A DNA stretch of 64,000 nucleotides from Kistimonas sp964291485 (GCA_964291485.2 OZ220224.1:2852001-2916000), one strand, 5' to 3'. Shown: positions 1 through 9,760, counted from the first letter of the stretch. Translations and numbers: made by a program. Notes: a model not told the origin generated them from the letters alone.

Positions 1-1101
<1,101 letters not shown>

Positions 1102-1270
1102 AAATCGTGTGATGCTTAAGGCATCAAATCTGGCTCATCAGTTCGCAAGAACTACCCATCAATCGTAATGAATTAACAAGTGGTGCTTACTCATGATGAA
1201 AATCTTTGGTTATTTCCGAAGAAATAACTTTTCTCATCCGAGCAAGCGCCCACACGAATTGCTTGATAAT

Positions 1271-1283
1271 TTGTTAAAGAGCA
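1271..1283 (-). promoter_or_regulatory. boxA antitermination site in the rrn leader
   Basis: The minus strand reads TGCTCTTTAACAA, matching the boxA of gammaproteobacterial rRNA leaders. It is followed by a GTGTGGGCGCTTGC segment (1243-1256) that resembles the segment after boxA in E. coli. boxA recruits NusB/NusE so that RNA polymerase resists Rho while transcribing rRNA. It lies between the promoters and the 16S 5' end, as expected. Confidence 0.88.
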
Positions 1284-1343
1284 GATCGCTGAAAGTGATT
1301 CAGACTGCGTTCCGAGAACCTTGTCCGTTTCAGCGAGGCCGCC

Positions 1344-1371
1344 ATTCTACAGTGGCGGACTTCAGTGTCAA
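1344..1371 (-). promoter_or_regulatory. rrn promoter, 16S-proximal of three
   Basis: The minus strand carries -35 TTGACA (1366-1371), a 16-bp spacer and -10 TAGAAT (1344-1349), followed by a GC-rich discriminator (GGCGGCC). The near-consensus boxes, the short spacer and the GC discriminator are the usual features of stringently controlled rRNA promoters. Confidence 0.85.
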
Positions 1372-1424
1372 GCGCTTGTTTCACCCGGTGAAACCGGAGA
1401 GCGAAGCTCGTTGACAGGCGGCGC

Positions 1425-1452
1425 ATTCTACAGCGTTTCGGCCTTGTGTCAA
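1425..1452 (-). promoter_or_regulatory. rrn promoter, middle of three
   Basis: The minus strand carries -35 TTGACA (1447-1452), a 16-bp spacer and -10 TAGAAT (1425-1430), followed by a GCGCCGCC discriminator. It has the same architecture as the copy 81 bp downstream, which suggests a duplication. Confidence 0.85.
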
Positions 1453-1527
1453 TCGCTCGTTTCATCTTGTGGATAATTCGGCGTTTGACGACCGGGTCGC
1501 TAAGAAGCTGACCGCAACAGGAGGCGC

Positions 1528-1555
1528 ATTATAGGGAGAACTGATTCAATCTCAA
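1528..1555 (-). promoter_or_regulatory. rrn promoter, distal of three
   Basis: The minus strand carries -35 TTGAGA (1550-1555), a 16-bp spacer and a perfect -10 TATAAT (1528-1533), again with a GCGCC-type discriminator. It is the most upstream of the three and lies just after the tatD terminator. Confidence 0.75.
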
Positions 1556-1600
1556 TAAGTATGAACACGCAGGGAGGTATTTAACGCGGCACCTTAATGA

Positions 1601-1629
1601 AATAAAGCAGCTTATTGAGCTGCTTTATT
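1601..1629 (-). terminator. Hairpin terminator overlapping the tatD stop codon
   Basis: A perfect 12-bp stem (1601-1612 with 1618-1629) closes on a 5-nt loop. The tatD stop codon at 1612-1614 lies inside it. The minus-strand stem ends in CTTTATTT, a modest U-tract. It separates the fab/tmk/tatD unit from the rrn promoters. Confidence 0.65.
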
Positions 1630-2388
1630 AAAGAGGGTAAAGAAGTTATTGGTCGTATGCTCGGCCAGCGCTTCAACGGAGACGCCTTTTAATTCAGCAA
1701 TAAACTTGCCCACTTCTGGCACATATTTCGGCTCATTGGATTTACCTCGAAAAGGGACTGGCGCCAGATAAGGGGAGTCCGTTTCAACCAAAATCCGATC
1801 CAGCGGGACTTTACGGGCAACATCTCTCAGATCACCGGCATTCTTGAACGTCACAATGCCCGAAAATGAAATGTAGAAATTCATGTCCATGGCTTTTTTA
1901 GCCATATCCCAGCTTTCCGTAAAGCAGTGCATGACGCCGGCAGATTCTGTAGAACCATGAGAGGCAATCAGACTTAGCGTATCTTCACGGGCATCACGGG
2001 TATGAACAATGATCGGCAAGCGCTGTTCAGCGGCAGCGGTCAACTGCATGGCAAACCATTCCTGCTGTTGCTGCTGGCGATCTTTGCTGTAGTAGTAATC
2101 CAGCCCCGTTTCGCCAATTGCGACAACCTTGGGATGATCGGATAACTGCTTTAATGTCTCGACGGTCGGTACCTGACCATCCAGATCCAGCGGATGTACA
2201 CCGACAGAAGCCCAGACATTATCAAAGCGGGTCATATCCAGCACTGACTGAAAGTGCTCGAGATCAATACAGACGGACAATATGCCACTGACCCCATTAC
2301 CAAAAGCAGCTTCGACAGCTTTGCTGACATCACCTTCATAAGGGTCAAGTTTGAGGCGATCAAGATGACAGTGTGAATCTATAAACAT
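1612..2388 (-). CDS. tatD: TatD-family metal-dependent DNase (YcfH-like)
   Basis: 258 aa, the normal length of TatD-family hydrolases, which have 3'-5' exonuclease/DNase activity on a TIM-barrel fold. The metal-ligand pattern is intact: HxH in DSHCHLD (His6, His8), Glu93 in GETGLDYY, His129 in IVHTR, His154 in MHCF, and Asp204 in ETDSPYL. Its position after tmk-holB-pilZ matches E. coli ycfH and the Pseudomonas tatD homologue. Start at 2388 with TTCAGG upstream, 7 nt after the pilZ stop. It is the last gene of its operon, ending in a hairpin. Confidence 0.93.
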   Translation of the reverse strand: MFIDSHCHLDRLKLDPYEGDVSKAVEAAFGNGVSGILSVCIDLEHFQSVLDMTRFDNVWASVGVHPLDLDGQVPTVETLKQLSDHPKVVAIGETGLDYYYSKDRQQQQQEWFAMQLTAAAEQRLPIIVHTRDAREDTLSLIASHGSTESAGVMHCFTESWDMAKKAMDMNFYISFSGIVTFKNAGDLRDVARKVPLDRILVETDSPYLAPVPFRGKSNEPKYVPEVGKFIAELKGVSVEALAEHTTNNFFTLFNKAAQ

Positions 2389-2395
2389 ACCTGAA

Positions 2396-2740
2396 CTACA
2401 TCGTACTGGTGGGGCGATCAGACGTTACCGAACCGGCCAGATACGCTTCTATCTTGGTTCGCGCCACCTCATTGGCTTCTGTGAATTGGACACCAATACC
2501 CGGGTTGCGGTTCCCCTGGGAGCCTGGCGGTGTGATCCAAACTACTTTTCCCGGTACGGGAATCTTCTCAGCTTCGTCCATCAGGGAGAGCCGAAGAAAG
2601 ACCTCCGCACCCATCGCATATTTTTTGTTGGTCGGAATAAACAATCCACCATTGACCAGAAAAGGCATATAAGACTCGTATAAAACAGCTTTATCCTTGA
2701 TCGAAACCGACAGAATACTGCCTTTTGCCATACCTACCAT
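2396..2740 (-). CDS. pilZ: PilZ, type IV pilus assembly protein
   Basis: 114 aa and a single PilZ domain. It resembles the stand-alone PilZ of Pseudomonas (MPFLVNGGLFIPT, then IPVPGKVVWITP and GNRNPGIGVQF), which is needed for type IV pilus biogenesis. As in that protein, the N-terminal RxxxR c-di-GMP motif is not apparent, so it probably does not bind c-di-GMP (inference from family). The start at 2740 is supported by AGGAGG six bases upstream. The holB-pilZ-tatD order is conserved in Pseudomonas. No other pil genes are in the window. Confidence 0.92.
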   Translation of the reverse strand: MVGMAKGSILSVSIKDKAVLYESYMPFLVNGGLFIPTNKKYAMGAEVFLRLSLMDEAEKIPVPGKVVWITPPGSQGNRNPGIGVQFTEANEVARTKIEAYLAGSVTSDRPTSTM

Positions 2741-2808
2741 AATGCCTCCTGATCAGTGCTCCACAGATCAAACAGTCAGACAGTGGAACACTCGCACAAT
2801 TATTCTTG

Positions 2809-3819
2809 TCATCCCTGTTTCATTGTAAGCTGCAACCAGCGAAATAGCACCGCTTCCATCAACAACTGCCGGTTGAGATTGATCTGCCCTCCTAAGCGAC
2901 TTTTCTGCTGCAGCAACCAGCCATGAAATGTCAGCAAACGTCTGGCACCGGCTTTTTTCGCGATATAAGACAGCATTTTTGCCATGGATTGTGAGCGAAT
3001 ACAGGCGTCATCGGAGGTTGATACAAAACCTGCCATTTCCGCAGACCAGCCCGCCAACCACTCCAGCACAACAACAGGCTCAAAATCCTGCCAGGCCAGA
3101 GCGACCTCAACAGGCGCCACCTCTCCACGGGTTACAGCCCCAAGATCCTTCTGCATACGCTCAAGCTGCTTTTCCAGGCCATCTTCAAGATAAGCACGCG
3201 CACCAAGCGGACAGCCTCCCGACAGCGTCAACAGATTTCGTGCCTGCTCCGCATTGTCACACAGCGGCATCAGCCAATGGAGGGACGCCTGCTCATCCGG
3301 CTTATCAAATGCCAGCAACTGACAACGGCTTCGAATCGTTGGAAGAATCGCTGAAATCTGGTGACTGACCAGCATTAACAGCGTGTTTTCTCCCGGCTCC
3401 TCCAGACACTTCAATAACGCATTGGCCGCATTGGTGTTCATACTTTCGGCCGGACTGAGCACCACCACCCGGTAACCGCCCTGCTGGGCGGTTTTACCCG
3501 AGAATTCAATCAAAGCCCGAATCTGGTCAACCTTTATTCCCTTCCCCGGGGATTCCGGCTCAATCACTAAAAAATCCGGATGCGTTCCCGCAAGGTTTAA
3601 CTGACAGCTACGGCAACGACCACACGATTGGCCATCCACTTTATCGTGGCAGAGTACGTATCGCCCAAATGCCTGGGCAAAATCCAGCTTACCGATCCCG
3701 GCTGCGCCCCGCATCAGGTAAGCATGCGCAAGCCTTCCTTCAGCGAAGCGTTCGGTCATCTGCCGCCACTGAACGGCCTGCCAGACATAAGGCTCAAATA
3801 GCGATTTATTCTCCGGCAT
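2809..3819 (-). CDS. holB: DNA polymerase III delta' subunit
   Basis: 336 aa from the ATG at 3819. An upstream GTG would add 17 residues, but they lie inside tmk and look unlike the family. HolB is part of the clamp loader that opens and loads the beta sliding clamp. Visible features: a P-loop-like GAAGIGK (38-44), four zinc-binding cysteines (57, 66, 69, 72), and the sensor SRC motif (164-166) typical of clamp-loader subunits. The Walker B position reads SPAESMN rather than DExx, as expected for a subunit that does not hydrolyse ATP. It overlaps the end of tmk by 14 nt, implying translational coupling. Confidence 0.94.
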   Translation of the reverse strand: MPENKSLFEPYVWQAVQWRQMTERFAEGRLAHAYLMRGAAGIGKLDFAQAFGRYVLCHDKVDGQSCGRCRSCQLNLAGTHPDFLVIEPESPGKGIKVDQIRALIEFSGKTAQQGGYRVVVLSPAESMNTNAANALLKCLEEPGENTLLMLVSHQISAILPTIRSRCQLLAFDKPDEQASLHWLMPLCDNAEQARNLLTLSGGCPLGARAYLEDGLEKQLERMQKDLGAVTRGEVAPVEVALAWQDFEPVVVLEWLAGWSAEMAGFVSTSDDACIRSQSMAKMLSYIAKKAGARRLLTFHGWLLQQKSRLGGQINLNRQLLMEAVLFRWLQLTMKQG

Positions 3820-4456
3820 AGGCTGACAACCTGTTCTGTAGAATCTTGCCGATATCAGCCTGAACGTCACTCAAACCCTGCGATGCATCGACGATCACAT
3901 ATTGATTCTCAAACAATGCCGCTCTTTCCAGGTATCCCTCACGAACACGCTCAAAAAATGTCAGTGCTTCTTGCTCGAAACGATCCAGCTCTCCCCGCTG
4001 ACTCACTCTTTCCATACCGGCAGCCACAGACAGATCCAGCAAAATGGTCAGGTCGGGCCGCAGGCTTCCCTGCACCAGGCCTTCCAGAGTCGCGATATGG
4101 CTTTTATCCAGACCACGCCCAGCCCCCTGATAGGCATAGGTTGCATCCGTAAACCGATCACACAACACGACCTTACCCGCCTGAAGTGCCGGAATAATCA
4201 CCTGATCCAGATGCTGCGCCCTGGCAGCAAACACCAGTAACAGCTCAGCCTTTTCCGCAACTGCTTCATCCGACTTGGCTAATAAGAGTTCCCGGATGTT
4301 TTCTGCTAACGGCGTACCACCCGGTTCACGGGTATGAACAAATTCAATCTTGTGCTTTGTTAACCATTCCTTGATATAGGTGATATTCGTCGTTTTACCG
4401 GCGCCTTCACCGCCCTCCACGGTCATGAAAAAACCGGGGTATTGTCTGTCAGACAT
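3806..4456 (-). CDS. tmk: Thymidylate kinase
   Basis: 216 aa, full length. It phosphorylates dTMP to dTDP. Motifs: P-loop GGEGAGKTT (15-23), dTMP-binding REPGGTP (43-49), and DRF at 100-102. The LID region has SQRGELDRFE, an arginine-bearing type as in E. coli. It follows mltG by 9 nt and overlaps holB, in the same order as pabC-mltG-tmk-holB of E. coli and Pseudomonas. Confidence 0.96.
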   Translation of the reverse strand: MSDRQYPGFFMTVEGGEGAGKTTNITYIKEWLTKHKIEFVHTREPGGTPLAENIRELLLAKSDEAVAEKAELLLVFAARAQHLDQVIIPALQAGKVVLCDRFTDATYAYQGAGRGLDKSHIATLEGLVQGSLRPDLTILLDLSVAAGMERVSQRGELDRFEQEALTFFERVREGYLERAALFENQYVIVDASQGLSDVQADIGKILQNRLSAYAGE

Positions 4457-4465
4457 AGTTTCACC

Positions 4466-5527
4466 TTACTCCGTGGTGACCAGGGGCGAGCTGCGATACC
4501 CCTTGCGTCGAGTTAACTGGTACTTCCTGACTGCAGCATTATGCTCAGCCAGTGTTTTGGAAAATTTGTGGGAACCGTCACCACGCGCCACAAAATAGAG
4601 CGTATCGCCCGCTTCCGGATGTAATGCCGCACGAATCGACTCACGCCCTGCCAAAGCAATGGGAGTAGGCGGTAACCCCTTAATCCTGTAGGTATTATAG
4701 GGTGTATAGGCCCTCAAATGCTTGCGGGTCAGATTGCCCCGGTAAGCGTCACCCAGACCATAGATCACCGACGGATCTGTCTGTAGTCGCATACCCTTAT
4801 GCAAGCGACGGACAAAGACACCCGCAATCTGCCCCCTCTCTTCGGGGACGCCGGTTTCACGCTCTATCAATGACGCCATAATCAACGCCTCATAGGGCGA
4901 CTTGTAAGGCAGACCCGATGCTTTTCTGGCCCACTCTTTAGCCAGCACCTCCTGCATGCGGAGGTAAGCGCGTCGCAGTATGGAAGTATCGGTATCGCCT
5001 GCTTCAAAATAGTAAGTATCGGGAAAGAACATTCCTTCAGCGGAAGCATCAGAAAAGCCGAGTTTTTTAAGGATCTCCTGCCCATTCAATCCTGTCAGTT
5101 CAAGCACCAGCTTATTATTCTCTGACAACATGGCCAGATTTTCTGCCAGCGTTCGCCCTTCAATCAGCGTCGCACTGTGAAGTATGACCCGACCGGACGT
5201 CAGCAGTTCCAGCAACCCGGCAACCGTGGTTTCGGGTTTCACCAGATACTCGCCCACTCTCAGGCCTGTATCTTCGCCGATCACCCGGGCATAGAGTCTG
5301 AAAACATCCGGCAGGCGTAAAATACCCTGTTCTTCGAGCCGACGACTGACCCTGCTGAACGACTCCCCGGCATTCACCACAAAGACCGTACCATCATCCA
5401 GTGTATTCACCGGCTCATCCAGATAAGCCAGCAACCAACGCCATGAAAGAAGGAACAACAAGGAGGCTGCCAACAGCATCAGCAGCATATAAAACAAAGG
5501 TTTTCGAGGCACGTTATTTTCAGACAT
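4466..5527 (-). CDS. mltG: Endolytic murein transglycosylase MltG (YceG)
   Basis: 353 aa. An inner-membrane protein that cuts nascent glycan strands and so sets peptidoglycan chain length. There is one N-terminal membrane segment (about 13-32), then a LysM-like periplasmic part, then the YceG catalytic domain. The catalytic glutamate is in SLIERETG (Glu222 by analogy with E. coli Glu218). LQTDPSVIYGLG and the TPYNTYRIKGLPPTPI block are typical of the family. The start overlaps the pabC stop by 8 nt. Confidence 0.94.
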   Translation of the reverse strand: MSENNVPRKPLFYMLLMLLAASLLFLLSWRWLLAYLDEPVNTLDDGTVFVVNAGESFSRVSRRLEEQGILRLPDVFRLYARVIGEDTGLRVGEYLVKPETTVAGLLELLTSGRVILHSATLIEGRTLAENLAMLSENNKLVLELTGLNGQEILKKLGFSDASAEGMFFPDTYYFEAGDTDTSILRRAYLRMQEVLAKEWARKASGLPYKSPYEALIMASLIERETGVPEERGQIAGVFVRRLHKGMRLQTDPSVIYGLGDAYRGNLTRKHLRAYTPYNTYRIKGLPPTPIALAGRESIRAALHPEAGDTLYFVARGDGSHKFSKTLAEHNAAVRKYQLTRRKGYRSSPLVTTE

Positions 5528-6341
5528 TCAATATCCCAGAAACGGCAGACTGCACACGCCGTGTAACAGGCCCAGGCGTCCACTGCATATCGGCATAAGC
5601 AACAACAGGCCACACACCATTCACACTGTTACAGACAAACACCTCGGATGCTTTTTCCAACGCATCCAACGAGACATCGCAAACCTGTGTTTGGATTCCG
5701 TATTGAGGCATATTATCCAGAATCCACTGCCTCATGACACCCGCCACGCCCGACATTTTCAAATCCGGCGTCAACAAACCCTTCGATGTTACCAGAAAGA
5801 GGTTCGTCATCGTTCCTTCTATGAGGTTGCCATTCAAATCCTTCAGGAGCCCTTCTGCATAACGTGAATCGTCCCACTCTGAACGCGCCACCACCTGCTC
5901 CAGTCGATTGAGATGCTTGATGCCCGCAAGCGATGACTGCAAACCCAGCTCAGTGCTACAGGCATAAAGCGCAACCCCCTCTTGCCAATACGCAGCAGGA
6001 TATTCGGGAAGGTCATGCCATGAAAGAATCACTCGGCTTCGGCAACCTTTCGGATTGTAGCCACGACCACCACTTCCCCTTGTGACAATAATCTTCAGAA
6101 TGCCCAACTTCCGCCCTACAAGAAAACGGGAAGCGGTTTGTTGTAAAACCGCAAGATCAGTTTTTATTCCCAGCTGCTGGCAAGAAGCTTTCAAGCGAGC
6201 CCAATGATAAGCGTCCAGCGTCATTTGACCGGACACAATCCTCACTGTTTCAAAAACACCGTCACCGTACGCAAGCCCACGATCGTCCGCCGGCAGCATC
6301 GTAGAAGGCTCTCCATCAATCCATACATTCGCCGTAACCAT
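5520..6341 (-). CDS. pabC: Aminodeoxychorismate lyase
   Basis: 273 aa from the ATG at 6341. A GTG at 6380 in the same frame would add 13 residues, but AGGGA eight bases upstream favours the inner start. PabC is a PLP enzyme (class IV aminotransferase fold) that releases pyruvate from aminodeoxychorismate to give p-aminobenzoate for folate. The PLP lysine is in AGIKHLNRLEQ (Lys142). YGDGVFETVR and LIEGTMTNLF are the standard active-site blocks. It opens the pabC-mltG-tmk-holB-pilZ-tatD unit. fabF, which usually sits between acpP and pabC, is absent. Confidence 0.9.
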   Translation of the reverse strand: MVTANVWIDGEPSTMLPADDRGLAYGDGVFETVRIVSGQMTLDAYHWARLKASCQQLGIKTDLAVLQQTASRFLVGRKLGILKIIVTRGSGGRGYNPKGCRSRVILSWHDLPEYPAAYWQEGVALYACSTELGLQSSLAGIKHLNRLEQVVARSEWDDSRYAEGLLKDLNGNLIEGTMTNLFLVTSKGLLTPDLKMSGVAGVMRQWILDNMPQYGIQTQVCDVSLDALEKASEVFVCNSVNGVWPVVAYADMQWTPGPVTRRVQSAVSGILNV

Positions 6342-6454
6342 TAACGATTCCCTACACACATCATGACGGATTGATACCACAAATCAGTAAGAGAGTGGAC
6401 TCGGCGTCTTTCAAACGCGAAGAAATAACACCAGAACGAAAAAGACAGATACAG

Positions 6455-6490
6455 AAAAGCCGCACTCACAAAATTGCCAGTGCGGCTTTT
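6455..6490 (-). terminator. Bidirectional-looking terminator between acpP and pabC
   Basis: A perfect 12-bp stem AAAAGCCGCACT/AGTGCGGCTTTT (6455-6466 with 6479-6490) with a 12-nt loop and runs of A and T on both sides. It would stop transcripts leaving acpP, so pabC and the genes below it need their own promoter between about 6342 and 6454. Confidence 0.85.
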
Positions 6491-6509
6491 TCAGAAATTC
6501 TTGCAGGAA

Positions 6510-6743
6510 TTACTGGTGAGAAACAACGTAGTCGATAGCTTCCTGCACGGTAGTAATCTTTTCTGCTTCCTCGTCAGGAATTTCAGTCTCGAACTCTTCT
6601 TCGAGCGCCATGACGAGTTCTACAGTGTCCAAAGAATCCGCGCCCAGATCTTCGACGAAGGACGCATCATTGGTCACTTCCTCTTCTTTCACGCCAAGCT
6701 GTTCGCAAACAATCTTTTTGACGCGCTCTTCAATGGTACTCAT
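6510..6743 (-). CDS. acpP: Acyl carrier protein
   Basis: 77 aa from the ATG at 6743, with AAGG just upstream. A longer frame to 6767 exists but does not match the family's MSTIEERVKKI start. The phosphopantetheine serine is Ser37 in GADSLDTVELVMALEEEF. The protein is strongly acidic, as expected. It carries growing acyl chains for fatty acid synthesis. It follows fabG by 152 nt and is followed by a strong terminator, so it is the 3' end of the yceD-to-acpP unit. Confidence 0.97.
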   Translation of the reverse strand: MSTIEERVKKIVCEQLGVKEEEVTNDASFVEDLGADSLDTVELVMALEEEFETEIPDEEAEKITTVQEAIDYVVSHQ

Positions 6744-6895
6744 GCCTTGTTGTGCTCCTGTTAACATTCCATGCAGCCTCAGCTGCGAAGAGTAAGTTTA
6801 TATAAACGATTGCGAGAATTTCAAGGCCACTCAACGAGTATTTATCGCAATCAGACCGACCACTGACCGCAGTCGTCGGCATCATTCAGTGGGCG

Positions 6896-7639
6896 TTAGC
6901 CCATATACATGCCACCATTGACATGTATTGTCTCGCCAGTGATGTAACCACCTGCATCACCAGCAAGGAAAGCAACAACGCCGGCAATCTCTTCAGGTTG
7001 CCCCAGGCGCGCCAGCGGAACCTGAGTTAACAGCATGTCACGCTGCTCTTCAGGCAATGATCGTGTCATATCCGTATCAATAAAGCCGGGCGCTACTGCA
7101 TTCACAGTAATCTGACGACTTCCCAGCTCACGGGCCAACGAACGAGAAAACCCTTCCAGCCCCGCCTTCGCCGCAGCATAGTTGGACTGACCGGCATTCC
7201 CCATGGAACCCACGACGGAACTGATATTGATGATCCGGCCTTCACGGGCTTTGGTCATTCCCCGCACACAGGCTTTGCTGAGACGATAAATCGATCCGAG
7301 ATTGGTATTAATCACGGAATCCCATTCGTCGTCTTTCATACGCATGAGGATGTTATCACGAGTAATGCCAGCATTATTAACCAGAATCACCGGCGCACCA
7401 AATTCTTCAGTAACTGTCTTAACCACAGAAGTCACTGAATCACTGTCTGCCACATCCAGGCAAAGGCCACGTCCACGGATACCTGCCTCTGCAAGCGCCG
7501 CCGAAATCGCCTCAGCACCACTCTCTGTCGTGGCCGTACCCACGACAATGGCGCCTTCGGCACCGAGCCGCATGGCAATAGCACGACCGATGCCACGACT
7601 CGCGCCAGTCACCAGCGCCACTTTATCCGTTAAAGCCAT
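6896..7639 (-). CDS. fabG: 3-oxoacyl-[ACP] reductase
   Basis: 247 aa, a classical short-chain dehydrogenase. It reduces beta-ketoacyl-ACP with NADPH. NADPH-binding TGASRGIG (11-18), NNAG (88-91), catalytic Ser141, Tyr154 and Lys158 (SVVGSMGNAGQSNYAAAKAG), and the C-terminal TGETIHVNGGMYM are all present. It lies between fabD and acpP as in most proteobacteria. Confidence 0.97.
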   Translation of the reverse strand: MALTDKVALVTGASRGIGRAIAMRLGAEGAIVVGTATTESGAEAISAALAEAGIRGRGLCLDVADSDSVTSVVKTVTEEFGAPVILVNNAGITRDNILMRMKDDEWDSVINTNLGSIYRLSKACVRGMTKAREGRIINISSVVGSMGNAGQSNYAAAKAGLEGFSRSLARELGSRQITVNAVAPGFIDTDMTRSLPEEQRDMLLTQVPLARLGQPEEIAGVVAFLAGDAGGYITGETIHVNGGMYMG

Positions 7640-7670
7640 ATCAACCTCTTGGTCCCGAATTTATCCTTGA

Positions 7671-8603
7671 TCAGGAAGACAGTTCAGCATAAGCGGCTGC
7701 TGATTCAAGGGAAGTGTATGCCTGTGAACGTTCAATCCGCTTACCCAGGCCAGCCAGTACATTACCCGGACCACACTCATACAAACGGGCAACCCCGGCA
7801 TCCGCCATCAAGCGAATGGTCTCAACCCAGCGCACTGGACTATAGAGCTGGCGAACCAGGTTCTCACGAATCTGTTCAACATCATCGACAACCTGCGCAG
7901 ACACATTTTGCACAACTGGAATACATGATGCATTGAAAGTCACAGCTGCCAGATCGCCTGAAAGACGTTCTGCGGCAGGCTTCATCAGAGCACAATGGGA
8001 AGGCACACTGACAGGTAAAGGCATGACCTTGCGGGCACCCGCGGCAGAAAACGCATCAACAGACTGCTCAACGGCGACCTTACTTCCAGCAACAACCACC
8101 TGACCCGGCGCATTGAAATTCACGGCCTCAAGCACTTCACCGGACTGCTCAGCCACTTCACCACAGACGCGAACGACATCTTCATCGGCCAACCCCAGAA
8201 CGGCAGCCATACCACCGGTGCCGGCAGGTACCGCTTCCTGCATGTAGCGACCGCGGTTACGAACCAGCTTCAAACCATCAGCAAAGGAGATAACACCACC
8301 ACAGACCAGCGCTGAGTATTCGCCCAGACTGTGACCTGCCATCATGGCCGGCACACCTTCACGCTCCGCCCAGAGCCGCCATAATGCAACACTCGAAGCC
8401 AGTAAGGCAGGCTGTGTATTTTCAGTCTGATTTAATGCATCGGCCGGACCTTCAGCAATCATTTGCCCCAGGTCAAAACCAAGCACTTCAGACGCCTCAG
8501 AAAAGGTAGCGCGAATAATATCACTGCCGGCAGCCACTTCTGCCAACATCCCTACCTTTTGCGATCCCTGGCCGGGAAAAACCAATGCGAACTTGTCACT
8601 CAT
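7671..8603 (-). CDS. fabD: Malonyl-CoA:ACP transacylase
   Basis: 310 aa. It moves malonyl groups from CoA to ACP. The nucleophile is Ser92 in GHSLGEYSAL and the catalytic histidine is His203 in VPSHCALM. N-terminal FPGQGSQ (9-15) is the family hallmark. It is separated from plsX by 137 nt, the place where fabH sits in many genomes. No fabH fragment is visible there. fabG follows 31 nt later. Confidence 0.97.
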   Translation of the reverse strand: MSDKFALVFPGQGSQKVGMLAEVAAGSDIIRATFSEASEVLGFDLGQMIAEGPADALNQTENTQPALLASSVALWRLWAEREGVPAMMAGHSLGEYSALVCGGVISFADGLKLVRNRGRYMQEAVPAGTGGMAAVLGLADEDVVRVCGEVAEQSGEVLEAVNFNAPGQVVVAGSKVAVEQSVDAFSAAGARKVMPLPVSVPSHCALMKPAAERLSGDLAAVTFNASCIPVVQNVSAQVVDDVEQIRENLVRQLYSPVRWVETIRLMADAGVARLYECGPGNVLAGLGKRIERSQAYTSLESAAAYAELSS

Positions 8604-8740
8604 TATTGCTTACGCCACTCTGCCTCATGGACACCTGTCGAATTGGGCCATTATAAGGAATGATTTCCATCCAACCGTTAAAATATGTTGCGCATACATT
8701 ACCGGCTGGTAACAACAGACAAAAAATATGACCGATGTGA

Positions 8741-9754
8741 TCAGAAATAGGATTCAAGCTTGTCATTGATGCGGTAGATGGCGTTGCGCTCAACCTCCAT
8801 GACCGCGCGCTCCAGGGCATAGCCAAACTCGCGCCGATCCGCGTCACCATGACTTTTCACAACCACTCCCTGAAGCCCCAGGAAACTGGCCCCATTGAAA
8901 CGACTGGGATCAATCTGCTGCACCATATGGCGAACAAACGGTAACGCCAGGTAGCGATAGAGTTTGCGCCAGCCGGTCAAACCGGTGCCTTGGCGCATCA
9001 CATGACTGATGTAAGAAGCGGCGCCTTCACCCGCCTTCAGGGCGACATTGCCGGGAAAACCGTCACAGACAACCAGATCCACCGCGCCCCGGAAAATATC
9101 ATGCCCTTCGACAAAGCCCTGATAATTCAGCCCGGGATTTGCAAGAATCAATTCCTGCGCCAATCGGACCCGTTCATCACCTTTGATATCTTCCTGCCCA
9201 ACATTCAGAAGACCAATCGTTGGCGCAGATATACCCAACACCTCCGACAACATCAGCGAACCCAGTACCGCAAACTGGTAAAGATGCTCGGAGTTGCAAT
9301 CCACATTGGCGCCCAGATCCAACATGAAGGTATCACGACCAATGGAGGGTATCTGACCAATAATGGCGGGACGATCAATGCCCGGATGGGTCTTAAGCAG
9401 GAAACGCCCCATCGCCATGAGCGCACCGGTATTTCCGGCACTCACGCAAGCCTGCGCAACGCCCATTGACACCTGTTCCAGCGCACGCCACATGGAGGAA
9501 TTCTGCTTCCTGCGCAACGCTATGGAGGGACGATCATCCATTGTGACCACCTGGTCGGCATGAACCACGGTGATCCGTGAGCGCAATTCAGTCGCGCTGC
9601 TGGTGAGAGAATCTCGAATAAAGTGCCGGTCGCCGACAAGGATGAAGTGAAGACCTGGGTGGAGGGACAAACAATCCAGCGCTGCAGCAATACGAAAGCG
9701 GGGACTTCTGTCCCCGCTCATCACATCCAGCGCAATCGTCTTTTGCTGGCTCAA
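8741..9754 (-). CDS. plsX: Phosphate acyltransferase PlsX
   Basis: 337 aa. PlsX makes acyl-phosphate from acyl-ACP for phospholipid synthesis. The core SAGNTGALMAMGRFLL, NVDCNSEHLYQFA and NVGQEDIKG segments and the CDGFPGNVALKAGEG block are clear. Two oddities: the only start that fits is a TTG (codon at 9752-9754) with no clear Shine-Dalgarno, 6 nt after the rpmF stop, so translation may depend on coupling; and the usual N-terminal DxMGGD motif reads DVMSGD. Confidence 0.93.
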   Translation of the reverse strand: MSQQKTIALDVMSGDRSPRFRIAAALDCLSLHPGLHFILVGDRHFIRDSLTSSATELRSRITVVHADQVVTMDDRPSIALRRKQNSSMWRALEQVSMGVAQACVSAGNTGALMAMGRFLLKTHPGIDRPAIIGQIPSIGRDTFMLDLGANVDCNSEHLYQFAVLGSLMLSEVLGISAPTIGLLNVGQEDIKGDERVRLAQELILANPGLNYQGFVEGHDIFRGAVDLVVCDGFPGNVALKAGEGAASYISHVMRQGTGLTGWRKLYRYLALPFVRHMVQQIDPSRFNGASFLGLQGVVVKSHGDADRREFGYALERAVMEVERNAIYRINDKLESYF

Positions 9755-9760
9755 GACGAC

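Noticed and set aside
1102..1270. A tRNA or small gene in the 16S leader
   Set aside because: No cloverleaf; the segment is the normal processing leader after boxA.
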